From Rhodoluna sp. (GTDB lineage: Bacteria; Actinomycetota; Actinomycetes; Actinomycetales; Microbacteriaceae): a DNA stretch of 64,000 nucleotides. This document shows, piece by piece, positions 47,662 to 53,935 of the stretch. The stretch lies in NCBI GenBank assembly GCA_026393335.1, contig JAPLAJ010000053.1, positions 50,864 through 114,863 on the forward strand. Direction: 5' to 3'. Positions within the stretch are counted from its first letter, which is position 1; every line of letters starts with the position of its first letter. A model generated the notes under the pieces. That model did no database searches. It worked only from the letters and a program-made list of their open reading frames with translations, and was not told the origin of the DNA. The position numbers were made by a program, and so were the translations under genes.

Positions 47662-49422
47662 CTAAATACCGCTACCTCCGCCGCCACCGCCGCCACCGCC
47701 AGAGGATCCTCCACCCGAAGAACCACCTGAAGAACTTGTTGCCAAAGACGAACTTAGTGCTTGATCAAAATCAGAGAAGCTCTGGTAGATAAACGGAGTT
47801 CCAACAAACCATGTAGGAGAACCTTGCTCCTCATACAATTCTGTAAGCACTTTGCCCCAATGCTTTTGAAGACCTAACAGAATTGCCCAAGGTAGAACTT
47901 CTTCATAAAGCTTTAGAACTTGTTTACCTTTAACTTCCGAAGCTGCTAATGAAGCACCTTTAGGTGACTGCAGATACTCGAGTCGATCCTTCTCAGCCAA
48001 CTCGATGTACATCTCTAAACCATTTAGGTGTGAAACAACTGCACTTCCTTTAGCGGTGTAAGCACGCTTTGAAACTAACAGCCAGTACACAACTCCAAAG
48101 CCAAAGAAGCTCAACAGAGGAGCTGCTACATATCCTGCATCTGTCATCGCGTCCAATTGCAGGGCAGCCACAAACCAAAGCAAATAGAGCCCAACGGCTA
48201 CAACAAAACCTAGCGCTGGAAGCCCTAGAGCTCTCTTGAGGAAATAGCCTGAGCTATTCACCTGTTTAGTCTTAGCGGCCACTAGTTTCTGGAGTGCAGA
48301 GGAAATCACTGCATTCTGCGCTTTATCGCTGGATGAGCCAATAGCCAAAACAGAACCTGGCTTATCTAACCCCAAACAACTGAGCACACCATCTTCATCT
48401 TTGCCGGCGTTAGTCCTTCGCAGAATAAAACTCTTTTCGTTATCTGCGACAGCTTCAATCTCGATGTGTTTCTTCACAGCAAGCTCAACGATAAGCGCTT
48501 GCATCAGATGGTTGCCTTTTCTGGCAACGATGCTGGTTTCTAAAAGACTTGGTGAGGATGCTGGTTTGTATTCTGGAACAATAATTGGAGAAGATCCCTG
48601 GGACTTAATTCTGTAAATTCTAAAATACAAAGCCCAAACCAAAACCATTAGAAGTAGCACAAGTGCAAATAGAAAAAGGAACCAAGCAAAACTGCCGCTC
48701 ACTTCTGGACCGCTTGTGTTTAGCGCCCCTTGGCTAAAACCAATCGCTATGGAGAGGTTTTCTCCAGCCAGTAAATTCTTTGCGGTAAAAGTCATCTGGT
48801 CTTTAGAGACTTGTCTTTCATCGCAAGCATCAGTTGAACCAGACAAACCTTGGTAGCAAGCCACGGAATCTAATAGGAGATGCTTTTGCACTTCCGGCTC
48901 AAAAGTTACCTTGGCACTAACTTTTCCAAAGCTCTGCTGCCAACCGGTGCCATTGATATCCCAATAGAACTCATCTTCCCCGGTGCTGTCCTTGTAGCTC
49001 TTGATGATCCAGGCCTGCGTGTATTTGATTACATAGGTTTGTCTGCCATACACATAGGAATCATCTAGTTTCTTGATGTATATGTTTGTGAAACCCTCTT
49101 CTTCAATTACTTCATATTCTCTAGCTGTCCCATTTTCATCAGTAACTGATTGCACATCAATCAAACCTGGTTTATCCCCATAACTACTTGAAGGGATGCT
49201 GCGCTTGATTCCACGGTTTTGATCTGTTTCAGGGAAGAGGGCAACTAACGTCTCAGTGACTTGCATTTCTGGTCTGTTCTGTTCTTGTTCATTAACAGAT
49301 AGATGGTAGGTGGCATCAAAAGATTCAAAGCTGAAGTCATTCACATCCGCCAAAGCCATCTGCGGAATAACCAGGACAATGGTTGCAACAATGACAGCAA
49401 ACGCTTTGCGTAGTGATTTCAT
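47662..49422 (-). CDS. DUF2207 membrane protein with Gly/Ser-rich tail
   Basis: 586 residues. Signal peptide 1-25 (cleavage after ALA), an extracytoplasmic DUF2207 domain (about 26-235; RGIKRSIPSSSYGDKPGLID, EFYWDINGTGWQQSFGKVSAKV), a membrane segment (about 245-265), a cytoplasmic part, a second hydrophobic pair near 400-450, and a C-terminus of glycines and serines (SGGGGGGGGGSGI). The family is widespread in Gram-positives and has no assigned function. The TAGTCT box is 6 nt before the ATG. Confidence 0.9.
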   Translation of the reverse strand: MKSLRKAFAVIVATIVLVIPQMALADVNDFSFESFDATYHLSVNEQEQNRPEMQVTETLVALFPETDQNRGIKRSIPSSSYGDKPGLIDVQSVTDENGTAREYEVIEEEGFTNIYIKKLDDSYVYGRQTYVIKYTQAWIIKSYKDSTGEDEFYWDINGTGWQQSFGKVSAKVTFEPEVQKHLLLDSVACYQGLSGSTDACDERQVSKDQMTFTAKNLLAGENLSIAIGFSQGALNTSGPEVSGSFAWFLFLFALVLLLMVLVWALYFRIYRIKSQGSSPIIVPEYKPASSPSLLETSIVARKGNHLMQALIVELAVKKHIEIEAVADNEKSFILRRTNAGKDEDGVLSCLGLDKPGSVLAIGSSSDKAQNAVISSALQKLVAAKTKQVNSSGYFLKRALGLPALGFVVAVGLYLLWFVAALQLDAMTDAGYVAAPLLSFFGFGVVYWLLVSKRAYTAKGSAVVSHLNGLEMYIELAEKDRLEYLQSPKGASLAASEVKGKQVLKLYEEVLPWAILLGLQKHWGKVLTELYEEQGSPTWFVGTPFIYQSFSDFDQALSSSLATSSSGGSSGGGSSGGGGGGGGGSGI

Positions 49423-49428
49423 GTTTTT

Positions 49429-49434
49429 AGACTA
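49429..49434 (-). promoter_or_regulatory. Leaderless -10 box of the DUF2207 gene
   Basis: TAGTCT on the minus strand, 6-nt spacer (AAAAAC) to the ATG at 49422. Confidence 0.55.
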
Positions 49435-49475
49435 ACAGTCAGGCTGGCATGGGAGGTTCTGCACTTAAAGCAGAA

Positions 49476-49502
49476 AGTGCCTCCCCTTTTAGGAGAGGCA
49501 CT
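49476..49502 (-). terminator. Terminator between the GNAT gene and the DUF2207 gene
   Basis: An 11-bp stem (49476-49486 with 49492-49502, one G.T) around TTTTA, followed on the minus strand by TTCTGCTTT. It ends the rhodanese-GNAT transcript about 130 nt after its last stop. Confidence 0.75.
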
Positions 49503-49630
49503 GCCTGTTCGTTACTAACCGAGTGTAACTTTTGTGTTTCTGATAAGCGCTGGAATCTTCCCGCCCTTACCGGTGTGTGTTCCTCTGATTCTTAAGGATC
49601 AGGACCCACCTCACTAATGTGCATAACTAT

Positions 49631-50101
49631 TTAGTCTTCAAGAGAGATTTCGTAACGAATGAAATCACTAACATTTGCAACCTTGTCGTAAAGCCTTCTT
49701 GCTACAGCATTGCTTTCTTTTGTTATCCAGAAGAGCTCTGTGCAACCTTGTTCAATTGCCTTCTTCTTAACCTCGGCTATTAGAGCTCTTGCGGCCCCTT
49801 GGCCGCGTGAAGCTTCACTCACGTAAAGATCTTCTAGGTAGCAATTCCATGTGTTAGACCATGTTGAAAGTTGATAGTGAAAATGGCAAATGCCAACAAC
49901 CTCCCCATTCTCTTCAGCTACTAGTCCTTGGATTTCTGGGTCTGATTTAGTTAGCCGAGACCAAACCAACTCAGTTGAGAAATCGTTAGGTACACTTTCG
50001 TAAAACTTCAAATATGCATGGTAAAGCTCAAGCCATTCAACTTTGTCGTTGGCTTCAATCTTTCTAATATGGATAGCCAAAGTAACAGTCTCTTTTAGCA
50101 A
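49631..50101 (-). CDS. GNAT-family N-acetyltransferase
   Basis: 156 residues if started at the TTG at 50101, which overlaps the rhodanese stop; an in-frame TTG at 50080 is the alternative and removes only MLKETVT. The acetyl-CoA loop is EASRGQGAARALIAEV (about 102-117), with the beta-bulge segment CYLEDLYVS before it and SNAVARRLYDKVA after. The substrate is unknown. Confidence 0.85.
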   Translation of the reverse strand: MLKETVTLAIHIRKIEANDKVEWLELYHAYLKFYESVPNDFSTELVWSRLTKSDPEIQGLVAEENGEVVGICHFHYQLSTWSNTWNCYLEDLYVSEASRGQGAARALIAEVKKKAIEQGCTELFWITKESNAVARRLYDKVANVSDFIRYEISLED

Positions 50102-50538
50102 TCACAATTTGGTGAGTTCACAGGTACAGTTAGCGGATCTTTCTCACGTAATACTGGCCCTGAATCATTAATCACTGGGTAGCCCTCACGAGCCCAATAC
50201 TCAAAGCCACCGATCATCTCTTTGACTTGGTAACCAAGTAGAGCAAAGTTCAAAGCCCCTCTGTGAGCGCCATTACAACCAGGTCCCCAGCAATAAACAA
50301 CCACTGGCATATCAATTGGTATCTCTTGGGGTGCACGCTCAGCTATTTCTGAATGGTGCATATGTATGGAACCTTGAGCTCTACCCTGATCCCAAGAACT
50401 CTGTCCTCTAACATCAACAAGAACAAGCTTCTTACTTTCATCCATGTCTGCATGAACATCCGAAGCATCAGTCTCAAAAGCCAAACGGCTCGAAAAGTGT
50501 GCAATCAACTCTGCTTGAGTTCTTTGATCCTTGGCCAT
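50095..50538 (-). CDS. Rhodanese-domain protein
   Basis: 147 residues with one rhodanese domain: ADMDESKKLVLVDVRGQSSWDQGRAQGSIHM, the active-site loop YCWGPGCNGAHRGA (Cys near 90, a loop of the short GlpE-like type) and IGGFEYWAREGYPV. A sulfur-transfer role is likely. A second Cys in the loop and the C-terminal NCDC pair are extra thiols. TAAAGT box 6 nt before the ATG; followed by the GNAT gene with overlap. Confidence 0.9.
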   Translation of the reverse strand: MAKDQRTQAELIAHFSSRLAFETDASDVHADMDESKKLVLVDVRGQSSWDQGRAQGSIHMHHSEIAERAPQEIPIDMPVVVYCWGPGCNGAHRGALNFALLGYQVKEMIGGFEYWAREGYPVINDSGPVLREKDPLTVPVNSPNCDC

Positions 50539-50544
50539 AGTTCA

Positions 50545-50550
50545 ACTTTA
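50545..50550 (-). promoter_or_regulatory. Leaderless -10 box of the rhodanese-GNAT operon
   Basis: TAAAGT on the minus strand, 6-nt spacer (TGAACT) to the ATG at 50538. Confidence 0.5.
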
Positions 50551-50564
50551 CTGAAAATTGAGTT

Positions 50565-50583
50565 ACCTCTGCGATGCAGAGGT
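50565..50583 (-). terminator. Hairpin after the secreted 471-residue protein gene
   Basis: A perfect 8-bp stem ACCTCTGC / GCAGAGGT with a 3-nt loop. On the minus strand it is followed by AACTCAATTTTC, so it could terminate the gene ending at 50646. Confidence 0.5.
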
Positions 50584-50645
50584 GGGCATTAGATAAGCCT
50601 CGAGGCCTGAACCAAAAACGACGACGTGCGCTCTGTTCGGAAGTC

Positions 50646-52061
50646 CTAGTTGGTGTAGGCGGTCAGAACCTTCTTGGTGAACTTCGTGGTGTGGGCGGTT
50701 GCAGCCAACAGCATGGAAGTGCCATCGGTTGCCGCGGCACTAGCAGTTGGGCTGTAGTCACCAGCGACCGACATTACCTTAGTCTTGCCGCTCCATGAGG
50801 TTTGGTTCAAGGTCATCAGAGAAGTTGAAACTCTCGGCTTTACAACCACTGCGGTGATCTTGCCATCAACAACCAGAAGATTCTTCACGACCTCTTCGCT
50901 GGTCACGGCAGTTAGCTTCTTGGCAGTTGCGGCAAAAGAGCCAACTTTTCCGAAACGGTGCGCGGTTCGGTCATCGACCACCATATAGAAGTCGCCGTTG
51001 AATTCACCAAGGGCCGCGTTGTCGTGGTTCTTGAGGCTTGAGAAGTAGGCAGTATCCCGAGCAGACGGCACCGAGGCAAAGGTGCCACCTGTGAAGACTC
51101 GGGTCATGTTCTTGCCATCACTTTGCTTGCCGGTGATTATCGCGAAGGCATACTTGCCCGTGCTGGTCGTGGCGAGGCCCACTGGGAAGAAAGCGTAACC
51201 GTTATCCCTATTGGTGAGGGTCATTGTGTAGACGTCGCCGCCGGAGATCCAGTCTGCAGTTAGCGATGGTCTGTGGAATTTCACAACCTTGAACTGTAGA
51301 CCGGCTTGATCTCCCCGACTTGATTCGCGACTGGTCACATAGAAGATTACCTGCGAGCCATCGGTTGCAGTTTTTAGGAGAGGCTCTGAAACACGCACGT
51401 TGCAGGAGTCGTAGAAAGCACCTTTGTTTACCGTACAAGCACTGAAGTTTGCACGGGTGAAAGTTCTCACGATTTTGTGGTCCCAGCCGGATCCGACATT
51501 TGCTTCGTCGAAGCTGTAGGTGGAGGCCTCAACCGTGACGTTCTGATTGCTCGATTCGCTGGTCAAGTAACGATTTGCAGTGAAAGTGATTTTGTTACCC
51601 GAGACTGAGCCAGCACTTTGCATTGCACCGAGGTTTGAAGTATTGGCGTCAACGATCGAAGTTGTCCAAGTGCTTCCCGAGGTGTTGGTTGCAACCTTCA
51701 GGTTTACATCACTATCCGAGTACGAAAGATAAACGGTTCCGGAGTCGGTGATCTGAACGTCGAAAGCAGCCCACCAATTCCAAGGGACATCGAACACGCG
51801 GGTGGCTTTGCCCCAGGTGCCATTTCGGCGAATCTTGGCGTCAACGTAGGCGGTGTCAGTTGAGGTACGCTCAACCCAGGCCACTGCGGAAACGCTTCCG
51901 TTGACTGCTACCTTCTGACCAACATCGGCGATACCAACCCAGTCGCTTTTAGAAGTGGTCTTCCAGACCTCGCTGGTGCCAGCACTAGCTGGGATGGCTG
52001 AAACAATTGCCAGCGAGATGGCTGCGACGATGGCTAAAGTGGATTTGAAAACTGAGCGCAT
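50646..52061 (-). CDS. Secreted protein of unknown function, probably beta-propeller-like
   Basis: 471 residues. Signal peptide 1-27 (cleavage after ASA), then repeated segments of alternating strands that read like a six- or seven-bladed propeller (for example SGTVYLSYSDSDVNLKVATN, STGKYAFAIITGKQSDGK, NGDFYMVVDDRTA). No sialidase Asp-box is obvious. Four cysteines occur, two of them close (FSACTVNKGAFYDSC). The gene is visibly richer in G and C than its neighbours and its codon choice differs, suggesting recent acquisition. A TAGCAT box lies 6 nt before the ATG. Confidence 0.7.
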   Translation of the reverse strand: MRSVFKSTLAIVAAISLAIVSAIPASAGTSEVWKTTSKSDWVGIADVGQKVAVNGSVSAVAWVERTSTDTAYVDAKIRRNGTWGKATRVFDVPWNWWAAFDVQITDSGTVYLSYSDSDVNLKVATNTSGSTWTTSIVDANTSNLGAMQSAGSVSGNKITFTANRYLTSESSNQNVTVEASTYSFDEANVGSGWDHKIVRTFTRANFSACTVNKGAFYDSCNVRVSEPLLKTATDGSQVIFYVTSRESSRGDQAGLQFKVVKFHRPSLTADWISGGDVYTMTLTNRDNGYAFFPVGLATTSTGKYAFAIITGKQSDGKNMTRVFTGGTFASVPSARDTAYFSSLKNHDNAALGEFNGDFYMVVDDRTAHRFGKVGSFAATAKKLTAVTSEEVVKNLLVVDGKITAVVVKPRVSTSLMTLNQTSWSGKTKVMSVAGDYSPTASAAATDGTSMLLAATAHTTKFTKKVLTAYTN

Positions 52062-52067
52062 AAGTTT

Positions 52068-52073
52068 ATGCTA
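52068..52073 (-). promoter_or_regulatory. Leaderless -10 box of the secreted 471-residue protein
   Basis: TAGCAT on the minus strand, 6-nt spacer (AAACTT) to the ATG at 52061. Confidence 0.5.
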
Positions 52074-52142
52074 CTTGCTTATCGCCAAGCGTCAAGGAGA
52101 AAAGGTCTAGACAAGTCAGACCCTTCTCTTTGAATTGTTTAT

Positions 52143-52169
52143 TCGAACCCCCGACCCTCTGATCCGTAG
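52143..52169 (-). other. Degenerate tRNA-Arg 3'-half remnant (older attachment site)
   Basis: A 27-bp stretch matching the anticodon-to-T-arm part of the tRNA-Arg(ACG) at 63763-63838 at 25 of 27 positions, on the same strand. It lacks the acceptor end. It looks like the far boundary left by an earlier integration. Confidence 0.6.
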
Positions 52170-52219
52170 ATATAGGTTGCACCGCTTCCGATACAGGATT
52201 TGTATCGTTCATAACACCA

Positions 52220-52285
52220 TTAATACCCAAAACAGTACCCATATCCAGCAGTAGTCCGCGATATGGGTACTGTTTTGGGTATTAA
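52220..52285. repeat. Perfect 26-bp inverted repeat, 14-nt loop
   Basis: Arms 52220-52245 and 52260-52285 are exact reverse complements (TTAATACCCAAAACAGTA at the outer side, CCCATATC at the inner). It has no open frame and no T-run on either side. A smaller 7-bp hairpin (52189-52207) lies just upstream. Between the two att-like sequences, it may be a mobile-element end, a regulatory cruciform or a long RNA hairpin. Confidence 0.75.
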
Positions 52286-52359
52286 ACGATGCTTTCTAGC
52301 TAAGTAAAAAGGTTCCTCAACTTAAATGTAGTTACACTAAATATAAACAGAGGGGGAAC

Positions 52360-52767
52360 ATGAATTTGATAGTAAAACAAACGCTGAGAACGATTGCTGT
52401 AATTACCATCTCTTTGCTGTCGACTGGTTGCAGCAAATCACTCTCAATGGCAGACATCGTTGAGGAATGCCGAACACCAGGCGAACACATCTGGGTAAAT
52501 CCAATTGATGGCACAGTAAATGGAAACTCTGTCCGTTTCGATTTCTTGGATCCAATTGCTCTTGCCGCTGAGAACTCTAAGAATCTAGACCCAAGCCCGA
52601 TTTGTGTGCTAGATTCTCTCGATGCACCAACTGCAGACGTTGTTTCAGAAATTAACGCCACAGCAGGAACTCAGACTATAAATGGCTCAAGTTGGGGTAC
52701 CGGTTCTGCCAGCTGGGAGTATGACCAGGATGGCCGACTTACCCTCTGGTTATCCACCGATCAATAA
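52360..52767 (+). CDS. Small lipoprotein of unknown function
   Basis: 135 residues. A lipoprotein signal peptide with lipobox LSTGC (Cys about 24), then a short acidic domain (EHIWVNPIDGTVNGNSV, ICVLDSLDAPTADVVSEI). No family is recognised. The GAGGGGG ribosome binding site is well placed and a TACACT box lies upstream. It lies in the zone between the degenerate and the intact att repeats, so it is probably accessory. Confidence 0.6.
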   Translation: MNLIVKQTLRTIAVITISLLSTGCSKSLSMADIVEECRTPGEHIWVNPIDGTVNGNSVRFDFLDPIALAAENSKNLDPSPICVLDSLDAPTADVVSEINATAGTQTINGSSWGTGSASWEYDQDGRLTLWLSTDQ

Positions 52768-52849
52768 AACGTAGTAGCGACGACGCCTTCCGACTCAAGT
52801 CAGGTAAGCAGCAGAACGAAAAGTAGTCCTTCAAAGAGTAATAACTAAA

Positions 52850-52893
52850 GTGCGCTTGGAGGGACTCGAACCCCCAACCTTCTGATCCGTAGT
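52850..52893 (-). repeat. Distal attachment repeat of the tRNA-Arg element
   Basis: A 44-bp sequence identical base for base to 63765-63808, which is the 3' half of the tRNA-Arg gene from the anticodon loop to the acceptor end. This copy has no 5' half and is not a functional tRNA. It marks the far end of the integrated element. Confidence 0.92.
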
Positions 52894-53017
52894 GATTCAA
52901 AACTGCAGCAGTGATTGTTACGCCTTTATTTTACTAGAGATTAGTAATTCATCTGCGTCTGCGGATGACACAAGGTGACATCGTTTTGGCTGACTACTTG
53001 GCTAACTTTTCCGACAA

Positions 53018-53926
53018 CTAATAGGACCCGTCTTTGATGTGCCCAATTACGCAAAAAGCCTCTTCCTCTGTGAGCACTGGCCGTCCATATCTAAGTGCCT
53101 TGGCGACCTTACGTTGCCCAGCTTCCGAGCCTTGAACTAAAAAGGCAGTGAATTTGGTTGTCTCAGCAGCCTTAAGGATGAAGTGAATCTCCCCAAGAGC
53201 TACTTCAAGTGAACGTTGATCCTCCAGTGTTCCAGTTTTGCAAACTTCACTCAAATTCTGCACATTTTCGTTTTCGACGATTTCGCGAGCAATTTTCATA
53301 AGCTCAGCGTCTGACTTTCCACCTGAACGATGCCTAACTCTAGGAGAAGCGTCAAAGGCTTCTCCATCAGCTTCGTAGCTAACGACGTCTTCCAAAAGAA
53401 TTTCACATTCTCGGCGTAGCTGACTGTCGACACTGAAAAGATGCTGAAACACAATTGCAGTCATCTCAACATCTGCCATGGCTTGATGTGCATCAGAAGA
53501 AGGAGATCCCAAGTCTTTCGCCAAATTTTTCAACTCGTACCCTCCCTTAGGTCGCCCTGGCATAATCCTTTGAGCCCCACTTAAAGTACAAATTGGCGTT
53601 GGTAGTTCATCCTCGAGGCCCATCGCATCGAACTCATTTGCTAGTACACCACTATCAAAATTCTTGTTATGCATAACAACTAAGTTTCCGGAAAGGAGAG
53701 TTGCTATTGCTGGCCAGAGTTGAGCGAACGTTGGTGCAGAATCAATCTCTAACTGAGTAAGACGAGAGTACCCGAGGCTTTTCTTATAGACAGGGACCTT
53801 GGGGTTCACAATTGAGTTAAACCTGTCAACAATCTCGAATTTTTCATTAAGAACTGCAATTGCTATCTCAGTGGCTCGTCTGTCTTCTCCTAAACTTGTA
53901 GTTTCAAAATCAATAACTGCATACAT
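53018..53926 (-). CDS. DnaQ-type 3'-5' exonuclease with C-terminal BRCT-like region
   Basis: 302 residues. DEDDh exonuclease: DFETT (D6, E8), HNKNFD (D91) and HQAMAD (H147, D152), all catalytic positions present. The C-terminal part (about 225-302; HFILKAAETTKFTAFLVQGSEAGQRKVAKALRYGR) resembles a BRCT domain, as in the epsilon-like DinG/DNA ligase-associated nucleases. It starts 9 bp after res on the same strand and closes the mod-res operon, so it is likely part of the restriction cargo. Confidence 0.8.
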   Translation of the reverse strand: MYAVIDFETTSLGEDRRATEIAIAVLNEKFEIVDRFNSIVNPKVPVYKKSLGYSRLTQLEIDSAPTFAQLWPAIATLLSGNLVVMHNKNFDSGVLANEFDAMGLEDELPTPICTLSGAQRIMPGRPKGGYELKNLAKDLGSPSSDAHQAMADVEMTAIVFQHLFSVDSQLRRECEILLEDVVSYEADGEAFDASPRVRHRSGGKSDAELMKIAREIVENENVQNLSEVCKTGTLEDQRSLEVALGEIHFILKAAETTKFTAFLVQGSEAGQRKVAKALRYGRPVLTEEEAFCVIGHIKDGSY

Positions 53927-53935
53927 CTAGTTGGT

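Noticed and set aside
50646..52061. Sialidase or BNR-repeat enzyme
   Set aside because: The blades look propeller-like but no Asp-box (SxDxGxTW) or catalytic set is seen, so the function is left open.
52851..52893. Second tRNA-Arg gene
   Set aside because: Only the 3' half is present; the sequence beyond the anticodon loop does not match a tRNA 5' half.
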